DNA of 64,000 bases from an uncultured Elusimicrobia bacterium (lineage in GTDB: Bacteria; Elusimicrobiota; Elusimicrobia; Elusimicrobiales; UBA9959). The notes under the pieces were generated by a model. That model did not search any database. It saw only the letters and a program-made list of their open reading frames with translations, and was not told the DNA's origin. The position numbers and the translations under genes are program-made. The stretch spans positions 1-64,000 of the forward strand of contig CAISZM010000030.1 in assembly GCA_903889965.1 (NCBI GenBank), written 5' to 3'. Position 1 is the stretch's first letter. Each line of letters begins with the position of its first letter. Below, one piece after another: positions 25,894 through 33,719 of this stretch.

Positions 25894-26331
25894 CTATTTT
25901 TTACCCTCCCCTGTTTTATCTTTCCCGGCTTTATCCCCGCCGCCTTTAAACTCTTTCCTCATTTCTTTTTTACCTGGAGCTTTTTGCACCATGACCGACT
26001 TAACAACGGGGTTCTCTTTAGTCCCGGTGTAGAGGATGTGCACTTTATCTCCAGCCTTTATGTCGGCAAGCTCGGCCGTCTTGCCGGCTTTCATTATCTT
26101 GGCCCCGGCTGTCACCGGCAGGACCATGACCGAGCCCTTACGCTCGCTTACGCTGATCGTGCCGGCGGCGGCGTCAACAGCCTCGACCACGCCCATACAG
26201 GCGCTGGTCCTCCCCGCCTTCCCCATTTCCTGCCTGACCTCTTTTTTAGTTTCTTTCCCCGAAGGCTGCTGGGCCCACGCGACACCCATACCTATGCCGC
26301 CCGCTAACAACGCTAACAGGATTTTCCTCAT
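25894..26331 (-). CDS. Secreted DUF5666-like lysine-rich protein
   Basis: I start this at the ATG at 26331 (145 residues), which has a strong AAGGGGGAAA ribosome site and opens a clear signal peptide (RKILLALLAGGIGMGVAWA). The ORF-track start adds 28 residues without a signal sequence. The middle (VEAVDAAAGTISVSERKGS to AGDKVHILYTG) looks like a small beta-barrel of the DUF5666 kind. The C-terminus is a lysine/glycine/glutamate-rich tail (KGGGDKAGKDKTGEGKK). The function is unknown. A near-perfect promoter drives it, with a ~120-nt leader, so it is probably abundantly made. Confidence 0.75.
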   Translation of the reverse strand: MRKILLALLAGGIGMGVAWAQQPSGKETKKEVRQEMGKAGRTSACMGVVEAVDAAAGTISVSERKGSVMVLPVTAGAKIMKAGKTAELADIKAGDKVHILYTGTKENPVVKSVMVQKAPGKKEMRKEFKGGGDKAGKDKTGEGKK

Positions 26332-26459
26332 TTTAATTTCCCCCTTTGACAGTGCCTGGTTCCAGGGTCCGCGCCCATACCGGAAAATACGGCGCAAGCG
26401 CCAGCCTGGCGCCAAAACGCGTCGTTGCTATTCAATATGACCGGACTCCCCCTGCGTGT

Positions 26460-26488
26460 ATTATATTTCCCGCCGCGGAGGCTGTCAA
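26460..26488 (-). promoter_or_regulatory. Consensus sigma-70 promoter for the DUF5666-like gene
   Basis: On the minus strand the sequence reads TTGACA (26488-26483), a 17-bp spacer, and TATAAT (26465-26460). Both hexamers are perfect matches. The predicted start is near 26453, leaving a ~120-nt leader that contains a GGCGCCAG/CTGGCGC hairpin around 26405-26420. It begins 10 bp after the dacB stop, which separates the two genes' expression. Confidence 0.88.
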
Positions 26489-26497
26489 GCGTGAAGA

Positions 26498-27922
26498 TCA
26501 GCGGCTATTGTACAGTTCAAGGAGCAGCGTCTCGTGCATGCTGTCGAGCGAGGCCCCGGGGAGGGAGTAGTTGTTGACGATGGACGTAAAAACCAGGGTC
26601 CGGCCTTTCTTCGTCTTAAGGTAGCCGGTGTAGGAGCGCACGCCGGCGAGGGAACCGGACTTCGATCTTAAATTCTTCTCAAGCGCCGTGCCCTTGCCCA
26701 TATTCCGAAGGTGCCCCGAGGCTTCCGGGTCTCCGGGGGAGACAAGAGAATCATAAAAATCGGGGAAATATTTCTTTTTCGAAACCGCCCGCAGGAGGTC
26801 CGTAAAAGACGCGGCCTTTGCCGTGTCGCGTGTGGACAGGCCGCAGGCGTCCGACAGTTCCAGCTCTGACACTTCCACCCCGTTCGCGGCCAGGTAAGAC
26901 CTTACCGCCGCCAGCCCCGCCTCCGGACTGCCGCCGCCCAGTTGCCTGAGCAGCAGTTCCGCGTAGAGGTTGAAACTGTGCTTATTGGCGACGCGCACGA
27001 TATTCCGCAGCGGCACTGAAACGGTCTCGGCCAGCAATTTAAGGCCGGCCGGAGCGGTTCCCTTCCGGGGCTTTTTATTGGCATTTATCCCGGCCTTCGT
27101 CAGGTAGTAACCGAAACTCTGCGCCGCAAAAAGGGCTGTATCCGGAAGCGCACCCTTGATCGCGAACTCCGGGCCGCCCTGCGGTATGAAACCGCGCAGG
27201 ACGGCCTGATACTGCCCGGGGAAAGCGTAGATGTAGCTGTTGTCGCCTGAGCCGGCGGGGCCGGTCTTGATGTGGTTCTCGAAGCGCAGGTCATCGATAT
27301 ACGGCTCCGTGCGCAGCACCACGGCGTCGCCGCCGACCTCGGCGGAGGGCTTAAGATAGAGCGTGTAAAGGCCGTCGTTGACGGTCAGCGCCGACGGAGG
27401 GGCGGCGTAGTAGTTGCCGATATCCTCCCAGGCCCAGGAACCGGGCTGAACGCTTTCGAAAGCCGTCTCATCGGCGACAACGGCGCCGTTGATCACGTTG
27501 ATGCCCCCGGCCCTTATGGCGGCGGTCCAGCCTTTGAACACCTCTTCTATCGGGACCGCGCCGCTGATGAGGCGGGAACCCAGCGAAGGGTCTCCGCCGC
27601 CTTTTATGTAGATATTGCCGTTCAGGAACCCGTCCGATATGGCGCCGTCGTAATAAAGGCGCGTCGCGAAAGTTCCTTCCGGACCCAGTTTTTCCAGCGC
27701 CGCGGCGGTCACGAACACTTTCATTATGCTGGCCGGCACCAGGTTCAGTTGCGGGTTCCGTTCAACCACGGTCTTGCCGGTGGCGGCGTCTTTTACGCTC
27801 AGGCCCCAGGAAGCGTTCTTCATGCCCGCGGCCGCGGCCATGCCCCTGATCTTCGCGTTTATGTCCCCCGCGTTCAGGCGGCAGGTCGGCAGCAGCAAAA
27901 ACACCAGCAGGACCGTTTTCAT
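26498..27922 (-). CDS. dacB: D-alanyl-D-alanine carboxypeptidase/endopeptidase (S13, PBP4 type)
   Basis: This 474-residue secreted penicillin-binding protein has a short signal peptide (TVLLVFLLLPTCRLNAG). The S13 motifs are in order: SxxK as VPASIMKVF near residue 63, SxN as KHSFNLYAE near residue 315, and KTG-like KSG as RSKSGSLAGV near residue 420. The large insert between SxxK and SxN is typical of PBP4. It trims the last D-Ala or cuts cross-links in peptidoglycan in the periplasm. The cysteine in the signal region (LPTC) is a poor lipobox match. It is divergent from the outer-membrane protein gene at 27960. Confidence 0.92.
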   Translation of the reverse strand: MKTVLLVFLLLPTCRLNAGDINAKIRGMAAAAGMKNASWGLSVKDAATGKTVVERNPQLNLVPASIMKVFVTAAALEKLGPEGTFATRLYYDGAISDGFLNGNIYIKGGGDPSLGSRLISGAVPIEEVFKGWTAAIRAGGINVINGAVVADETAFESVQPGSWAWEDIGNYYAAPPSALTVNDGLYTLYLKPSAEVGGDAVVLRTEPYIDDLRFENHIKTGPAGSGDNSYIYAFPGQYQAVLRGFIPQGGPEFAIKGALPDTALFAAQSFGYYLTKAGINANKKPRKGTAPAGLKLLAETVSVPLRNIVRVANKHSFNLYAELLLRQLGGGSPEAGLAAVRSYLAANGVEVSELELSDACGLSTRDTAKAASFTDLLRAVSKKKYFPDFYDSLVSPGDPEASGHLRNMGKGTALEKNLRSKSGSLAGVRSYTGYLKTKKGRTLVFTSIVNNYSLPGASLDSMHETLLLELYNSR

Positions 27923-27959
27923 AGGGGAAAGTATAGCAAAAATGCTAAATTATGAGTCC

Positions 27960-28883
27960 ATGAAATTCGCGCTCGCCGCCGCGCTCCTCCTGTTCCCCCC
28001 GCTGCTTTACGCGGGGGAAGCCGCGGACCGTAAAACCACCGTAGAGGTGGAGCTGGACCCTTACTACTCCTCCATAGGCCTCTATAACAGCCTTACGGGC
28101 GCACCCATACCCCACATGAAAGTGGATTCGGAGCTGGAGATCTATAAGGAGTTGATCAGCCGCTTCTACCAGCCCCGGACCCTGGTTATAGAGGCGAGCA
28201 TCAACCCGCTGCCTTACGCCGGGGCGCTGATAAGGGAACACCAGCCTAATTTCTACCATGACATGCAGTGGAGCAGCAACTTCAACGCCGTGCAGGCCGG
28301 GACCGCTGGCTTTGAGGAACCCTGGGCGCTTTCATTTTTCCTGGGGAACGTCGTCTCCTTCGACACTATTAACAAGTCCTTCCAGGGCAAGCGCAACGGT
28401 TATTCAGGCCTGCTCCTGGACTTGGGAAACTACCACATAAAGGACAACACCCTTATCAGGGAAAAATGGGTGCAGTTGGAGGGCAAACTTAAAGGCGAGC
28501 AGATACTGGCGGACCGCAGCCTGAGGTGGAGCTTCCGCGGCGGGGCGAAATTCCACGAGAACCGCTACATAGCCGACTCTTTTTTCGTGGGATTCAGGCG
28601 CAGCCGCACCGATTTTAAGGAGCGCGGCGGAAGCTTCTGGCTGCACAACAGCGGCTTCGAATACGTCTCCGACTTCTCCCAGAAGAAACTGGAGCCGATA
28701 CGGCACTACCTGGTAGTGGAAAAGAAATTCCCGATGAAGAACTCCCGGATGGCTTTCACTCTGGGCCTGGGCTTTGTCTGGAACGCCGACAAAAAATATT
28801 CCGGGCCGCTCTCCGATCCCGACAGGAAGAACCGCACCCAGAGCAGCCTGCAGTTCATATTAAGGCCCAATCTCGAGTTTTGA
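27960..28883 (+). CDS. Predicted outer-membrane beta-barrel protein of unknown function
   Basis: From the ATG at 27960 the protein has 307 residues and starts with a signal peptide (KFALAAALLLFPPLLYAG). The ORF-track start lies inside the divergent dacB gene and is unlikely. The mature part alternates polar and aromatic residues in short beta-like strands, for example RSLRWSFRGGAKFHENRY and MAFTLGLGFVWNADKKY. It ends in phenylalanine (RPNLEF), as many outer-membrane barrels do for BAM recognition. I do not recognise a family. The start has only a weak ribosome site. It converges on the GH9 gene with 27 bp between the stop codons. Confidence 0.6.
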   Translation: MKFALAAALLLFPPLLYAGEAADRKTTVEVELDPYYSSIGLYNSLTGAPIPHMKVDSELEIYKELISRFYQPRTLVIEASINPLPYAGALIREHQPNFYHDMQWSSNFNAVQAGTAGFEEPWALSFFLGNVVSFDTINKSFQGKRNGYSGLLLDLGNYHIKDNTLIREKWVQLEGKLKGEQILADRSLRWSFRGGAKFHENRYIADSFFVGFRRSRTDFKERGGSFWLHNSGFEYVSDFSQKKLEPIRHYLVVEKKFPMKNSRMAFTLGLGFVWNADKKYSGPLSDPDRKNRTQSSLQFILRPNLEF

Positions 28884-28910
28884 ACAAGACCCGGCGCCGG
28901 ACGCGGGAGC

Positions 28911-31589
28911 TCACCGCGTACGCTGATCCGCATCGCCGCCCGTTCCGCCGCCGGAAGGATCGGCCCGGAACTCGGCGGCGGCGAAGGCGCGTCGGCCATC
29001 GGGCCACTGCGCCTCCGCCTCTATCCATTGAATGCCAGGTTTAACCGGCGTAAAATCATAGGCGGCAGCTATCACCGGCTCCTGGTCGCTCCCCTCCCAG
29101 ACGATGCGCGCCGCGGCGGGGTCCAGGCCATCGACCTCCAGCCGCAATCCAATTTTCTCTCCGACCTTCGCCGCGGACGGAATTCCCGCGATACGGGCGC
29201 GCGCGAAGGTCCAGGGCTGTTTCCCGGCCGGCGTGCGCGCCATCAGCCAGGCCAGCCACGCCAGTCCGCGGGCCTGATTTGAGATGACGAATTCGGTCTT
29301 GGTATTGAACGTGTCGCCCCAGCGGTCATAGAACGGATAGGGGTCGTCCTTATCCCCGTCTACCGGAAAGGTCAGGATGCCGAGCTCCCGTTTGTAGTGT
29401 TTAATGAAGGGGAACCCTTTCTGTATGGCGCCCAGCGGCAGTCCCGTGGGGGGCAGCACACGCCGGTCATTCTGGGCGAACTGGTGAACGATCTCGCGCT
29501 GGCGCCTCCAGCCCAGCCCCGTGATAAAAGTGACGTTGTTCGGGTTCAGGCCGCCTTCGTAGTTCAGGTTTCCGACAGCCGCCTCCAGCAGGCCCGGTTT
29601 CGGCTCGAGCTGGTCGGCCGCTATCAGATCGAGCGCCGCGGCGATGGGGAAATACCAGCCGGCGGTGCGAAACCTCTTGGATTCAAGGGGAAAGCTAGTC
29701 CCGTAGGCGCACGCCCCGGCGCGCGACAGCGCATCCTGCCCGGCGGCGGAGATCTCGGCCCGGCATTTGGCCAGGTAAGCCGCGTCGAGCCTGCGGCCCG
29801 GGGCCGAGCGGTCGGCAAACGCGTAACTGCGGATCGCGTTCCCGTAGGATTCCGTCAGGTGAACCCAGCCCCACCGCCAGGTCTTGGGATCCGCCGGATC
29901 GAATTCCCCCGCGAGGCGCTCGTGGTACTTCTGCTCCCCGGTCGCCAGATATAATTCGGCGGCCGCCCAGGCCACCTCATCCGCGTCACCGAAGTTGTTG
30001 CCGTAGTGCGTTATCTTCTGGTAGGCCCCCTGCCTGCCGTACTTGGCCCAAGCCCGCTCCAGGAACTCCCATCCTTTCCGTGCCTGTTTGAGATAGCGCG
30101 CGGCGTCCCCCGGGAACTGCCTGCGGAAGAGCGGCGAGCGCGCGGCCTGGGCCAGGGCCGCCACGCCGGCGGCTGTCACCGATGTCGTCTTTGGATAGAC
30201 CACCTGCGGATCGCCCTGGTCCGGAGTGACGTTGCCCTCGTACTTGCGGTCGCGGGGATAAACCAGGAAATAGAATCCGCCGTCACTGTCCTGCATTTTA
30301 GACAGGAATTCGGTCTCCCAGCGGACGATCTGGAGAATATCGCTTTTACCGTCGCCGCTTTCCGGCAGGCCAAGGTTGTCCAGCGCGCCGACACCGGGGA
30401 GCACATCCGCCGCCCACACCAGGTAGTGGATCAGCGCCGCGGAATTGATTGTGTATTTGCTGTAGTCGCCCGCGTCATGGTGTCCACGGGTCACGTCCAC
30501 CTTGCCCTCCTTGACGAAGGGATACAGGCAGGCCTGCAGGTTTGCCATGCGCGGGGCTTTAGGCGGCGGAAGGTCATCACCCTTCGCGGTATCTCCGTCG
30601 AGCACGCGCTGAACCATCTTGAAAGCCGGGGTCGGTATTTCGGCCGGCGCGAGATGACACGCTTTATGGGCGAAACGCGTGAAGGGCAGACCCAATTCCG
30701 CCCCGCACCGCTGATGATAAAGCCCCAGCGCGTAGGTTCTCGCGAACGCCGCCGCTAGGCCCTCGTCGATGGCGAACGGCAGCGACGCTCCCATTCCCGG
30801 CACGGCCACCCTGTACTGCCCCGGAGTCTCCAGGGCTGAAAAATCCGCTTCGTAAACCTTCTGGTACGGCGCAACGGCGTATTGGAAGCCCTGGTCGCGG
30901 CGGGACTTCAGATCGCCCCTGAACACCTCGCGCCCCGTAGCGGCATCCACGACCTTGAAGCCGGCGCCGGGATCCACCGGCAATTCGCCCAGGCTGCCAA
31001 GGTAGTACCCGACGACAGCTTTCTTGGTCAGGGATGGCGCGTAACCTACCTGGTTGACATGGATGGCCGGATTAAAACGAAGAATATCAGCGGAGCCGCT
31101 GAATGTCCGCCCGCCTGGTACGGTCGCGGCCACCGCCGCGCCATCCGGCAGGGGAGAAGCCAGTTGAAGATAAATGTAATTCCCTATCCGGAGATCACGG
31201 GACTTCAAGGGCGCGTAAAGCGGCCTCCGTTTGAAACCTGCTGCAGCAATAGGGACAGGCTTACGGTTCACGGTCACGGTAAAGTCGGCCGCAGGCGGGA
31301 GGTCCAGCTTAAAACCGCTGTCGACAAAATTCCATTCCTCAGGAGGCGCCTCAATGGATGCCTTGGTAGTTATCAGCGTCAGTTCCAGCAGCGTCGGCGA
31401 CAATATCCGCATCTGCTGCCATCCTACCGGCGGCATCAGCAGCATGTTTTCCCCGGGCAGGGCGACAGCCGGCGAGGGCGCGGCATTGGCGGCCGGACCC
31501 GCGGCGGGCGCCGGGAACAGCGGCGGAGCCCATATCACGCAGCATGCTAAAATGGCCGCCGCTCCCGGGATTACCCGTTTTTTATCCAT
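28911..31589 (-). CDS. Secreted GH9 family glycoside hydrolase
   Basis: This protein has about 892 residues. It has a signal peptide, then an immunoglobulin-like CelD N-terminal domain (HVNQVGYAPSLTKKAVVGYY near residue 195). The GH9 alpha-toroid follows with the catalytic Asp motif HHDAGDYSKYTINSAAL. The C-terminal proton-donor region is TKTEFVISNQARGLAWLAWL. A ~75-residue beta domain ends the protein. GH9 enzymes include endoglucanases and exo-acting glucosaminidases, so cellulose is not certain as the substrate. The ORF track starts at a GTG; I prefer the ATG at 31589. It is the last of three same-strand genes after xerC/D and an aldolase. Confidence 0.88.
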   Translation of the reverse strand: MDKKRVIPGAAAILACCVIWAPPLFPAPAAGPAANAAPSPAVALPGENMLLMPPVGWQQMRILSPTLLELTLITTKASIEAPPEEWNFVDSGFKLDLPPAADFTVTVNRKPVPIAAAGFKRRPLYAPLKSRDLRIGNYIYLQLASPLPDGAAVAATVPGGRTFSGSADILRFNPAIHVNQVGYAPSLTKKAVVGYYLGSLGELPVDPGAGFKVVDAATGREVFRGDLKSRRDQGFQYAVAPYQKVYEADFSALETPGQYRVAVPGMGASLPFAIDEGLAAAFARTYALGLYHQRCGAELGLPFTRFAHKACHLAPAEIPTPAFKMVQRVLDGDTAKGDDLPPPKAPRMANLQACLYPFVKEGKVDVTRGHHDAGDYSKYTINSAALIHYLVWAADVLPGVGALDNLGLPESGDGKSDILQIVRWETEFLSKMQDSDGGFYFLVYPRDRKYEGNVTPDQGDPQVVYPKTTSVTAAGVAALAQAARSPLFRRQFPGDAARYLKQARKGWEFLERAWAKYGRQGAYQKITHYGNNFGDADEVAWAAAELYLATGEQKYHERLAGEFDPADPKTWRWGWVHLTESYGNAIRSYAFADRSAPGRRLDAAYLAKCRAEISAAGQDALSRAGACAYGTSFPLESKRFRTAGWYFPIAAALDLIAADQLEPKPGLLEAAVGNLNYEGGLNPNNVTFITGLGWRRQREIVHQFAQNDRRVLPPTGLPLGAIQKGFPFIKHYKRELGILTFPVDGDKDDPYPFYDRWGDTFNTKTEFVISNQARGLAWLAWLMARTPAGKQPWTFARARIAGIPSAAKVGEKIGLRLEVDGLDPAAARIVWEGSDQEPVIAAAYDFTPVKPGIQWIEAEAQWPDGRRAFAAAEFRADPSGGGTGGDADQRTR

Positions 31590-31643
31590 GTTCGACACCG
31601 CCCGTTTTAACCCTTCCGCCCGTATCGCCCGCCCTTTACCGCG

Positions 31644-32528
31644 TCAAACCAGGCCGTTTCTTCTTTGGAAAGGAACGTCGGGGTCAGCCCCGCGCCCCCG
31701 AATACAATCCAGAATATAGAACAGGGCGGTAAGCACTTCGTTTACCGCCTCCATGTCCCCCCTGCCCTCCAGCGCATCAGGACCGCAGTACAGCGCCTGG
31801 TCCGGGGACAAGATATTGGCGGCCATGAACGCTGTGCCGTAGCGCGCGAGCGCCGCGGCGTTATGCGCGGAAAGCCCGGGTGAGAGCGCAACGGCAGGAT
31901 AGGCCGGAAGCGCCAGCCTCCGCCTGATAGTTTCGTTGACCGCCGCGTTCAGCTCCAGCGCGCCTTCCATCCCGGCGTGGGATACGGCCAGGCCGTGGTT
32001 GGCCAGGAAGAAGATCTGCGGCCCGCGCGCTGCGGCGCGTTCATTTATGGCCGCGCAGAGCCGCGGCCCGGGAGACCTGTAAGGGATAAATTCGGCGTTA
32101 GGAAAAAGCTTGCGGGCGAGGGCCGGGCCCTCAGCGCTCATATTCAGTATATTCGCATATGCGGAGTGCGTGTGTATGACCGCGGTATTGAGCAGCGAGT
32201 GAAAACCCGCCTCCACCGAGGGCCTGGCCGGCCTCATGCCTTTCACCGGGAGAGCCTGCGCACAGATGAACCCGGAGAGCTCTTCCTCCCCGCACGGGCC
32301 GGAGGCTATGCGACGGCGTATATTGCCGCAGTTCACAAGCGCGTAGCCGCCGCGCGGCGAAACGTCCCTGAGCCTTACACCCGAAGCCTTTATAAGCATG
32401 CGCTCGGAATTCAGCTTCAAAGAAACATTCCCGCCGCCGCCCTGGGTGAGGTCGGGGCTTGCCCCCGCGGCGCGGGCGAGGCGGGCCAGAAGTTCGGCAG
32501 CTTTGTCGAGCGAAGGGTCAAAAGGCAT
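31644..32528 (-). CDS. Class II aldolase/adducin family protein
   Basis: This 294-residue protein has the class II aldolase features. A glycine-rich phosphate-binding start is QGGGGNVSLKLN. A substrate loop is IKASGVRLRDVSPRG. The zinc-binding histidines are in VIHTHSAYANILNMS, and a late histidine is in LANHGLAVSHAG. The family splits sugar phosphates such as fuculose-1-P or rhamnulose-1-P; some members are epimerases. The substrate is not readable here, and no kinase or isomerase partner is adjacent. It lies 24 bp after the tyrosine recombinase and 54 bp before the GH9 gene. Confidence 0.85.
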   Translation of the reverse strand: MPFDPSLDKAAELLARLARAAGASPDLTQGGGGNVSLKLNSERMLIKASGVRLRDVSPRGGYALVNCGNIRRRIASGPCGEEELSGFICAQALPVKGMRPARPSVEAGFHSLLNTAVIHTHSAYANILNMSAEGPALARKLFPNAEFIPYRSPGPRLCAAINERAAARGPQIFFLANHGLAVSHAGMEGALELNAAVNETIRRRLALPAYPAVALSPGLSAHNAAALARYGTAFMAANILSPDQALYCGPDALEGRGDMEAVNEVLTALFYILDCIRGRGADPDVPFQRRNGLV

Positions 32529-32552
32529 AAAAAAGCACCAGCCCGGCGGGCA

Positions 32553-33512
32553 CTATCGGTCTTCCCCCTCGTCGGTCGGCTTGCCGCCGGCGGGAGGCGG
32601 GGCGCTGTTCTTGGCGCGCGGGTGCGCCTTATTGTAAACGTCCTTCAGGCGCTCCAGCGACACGTGGGTGTAAATTTCCGTTGTCTGTAAATTCTTGTGG
32701 CCCAGCATTTCCTGCAGCGACTTAAGGTCGCAGCCGCGGTCCAGCATGTGAGTGGCGAAAGAATGCCTCACCGAGTGGGGGTTCATCGGCCGCGCGAAGC
32801 GGGCGCGCCTGGCCATTTTTCTAAAGATCAGCGCTATGCCCGCGCCGGTAAGCCGGGTGTTTTTGTTGTTGAGGAAAAGCGGCATCCCGTGGGCCAGGGG
32901 CTTCGGCCGGGTATCGAGGTAATCCCGCATGGCCGCCAGGGCCTTGTCCCCGATCGGCGCCAGCCGCTCGCGCGAGCCTTTGCCCATGACACGGGCGAAG
33001 CCGGAATAAAAATCCAGGTCGCCTATATTCAGCCCGGCGGCCTCCGAACGGCGCAGGCCTCCCGAGTAGACAAGCTCGAAGAGGGCGAAGTCGCGCAGCG
33101 CGAAATAATACCCCTTCTCCCTGGCGTTCACCTCCTCGGGCCGGTTGTAATCCTGAAGCTTCCCCACCTCGCCCTCGGTCATGAAACGCGGCAGGCGCTT
33201 TTCTTTTTTGGGTATCGTTATCAGGTCGAAAGGGTCCGTCTCTATCTGGGCGTTGGAAAGGAGGTAGCTGACGAAAGAGCGTACGACCGAGATCTTTCTG
33301 AGCAGCGTATTGCGGGAAACCTTCCTGTCGCTGATGGCGGCAATGTAGCCCCGCATCAAAAGGCGGTCCAGCTGAGCGGGGGAAGCGGCCTTGTTGGCCG
33401 CGGCATAAGAGAGGAACTCCCCGAGGTCGAACTGGTAGGCCTTTATGGTATTGCGGGAAAAATTGCGCTGCGCCTTCAAATGCAGCAAAAATCTTTCCGC
33501 CAGCAGTTTCAT
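32553..33512 (-). CDS. XerC/XerD-type tyrosine recombinase
   Basis: This 319-residue protein has an N-terminal SAM-like core-binding domain (~5-90) and a catalytic domain with all tyrosine-recombinase residues. The first Arg is in SGGLRRSEAAGL and the Lys is in VMGKGSRERLAP. HxxR is in HSVRHSFATHML, the late His is in MLGHKNLQTTEIYTH, and the Tyr nucleophile is in that last segment. The size and sequence fit chromosome-dimer resolution by XerC or XerD rather than a phage integrase. The C-terminal ~30 residues (AKNSAPPPAGGKPTDEGEDR) are a charged extension. No dif-like site was seen nearby. The promoter region is shared with the divergent M28 peptidase gene. Confidence 0.92.
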   Translation of the reverse strand: MKLLAERFLLHLKAQRNFSRNTIKAYQFDLGEFLSYAAANKAASPAQLDRLLMRGYIAAISDRKVSRNTLLRKISVVRSFVSYLLSNAQIETDPFDLITIPKKEKRLPRFMTEGEVGKLQDYNRPEEVNAREKGYYFALRDFALFELVYSGGLRRSEAAGLNIGDLDFYSGFARVMGKGSRERLAPIGDKALAAMRDYLDTRPKPLAHGMPLFLNNKNTRLTGAGIALIFRKMARRARFARPMNPHSVRHSFATHMLDRGCDLKSLQEMLGHKNLQTTEIYTHVSLERLKDVYNKAHPRAKNSAPPPAGGKPTDEGEDR

Positions 33513-33719
33513 GCTGAAATTCTACCATTTACGAAATAAATAACTATCCCATGCGGTTTTATGCCGCTGATTTAATAAAGTTAAGACCGGCAGACAAATA
33601 GTTGGAGCGGGTGACGGATAGCCATAGGCCGTTAGGGCTATTTAAGGTGGGCCCAATAACTTGATTTTAGCGGCCGCATGGCCCTTTTGCTTTTGCGCCG
33701 CAGAGTGTATCCTATTAAA
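33513..33719. other. Divergent intergenic region, xerC/D and M28 peptidase
   Basis: This AT-richer gap separates divergent genes. It holds a 6-bp hairpin ATAGCC/GGCTAT (33618-33623 with 33636-33641). A TAGAAT hexamer on the minus strand (33524-33519) lies so close to the xerC/D ATG that its transcript would be nearly leaderless. I see no convincing -35 on either strand and no RNA gene. Confidence 0.4.

Noticed and set aside
32553-33512. Phage integrase marking a mobile island
   Set aside because: The length and motifs fit XerC/D, there is no tRNA or attachment repeat beside it, and the flanking genes look like ordinary chromosome.
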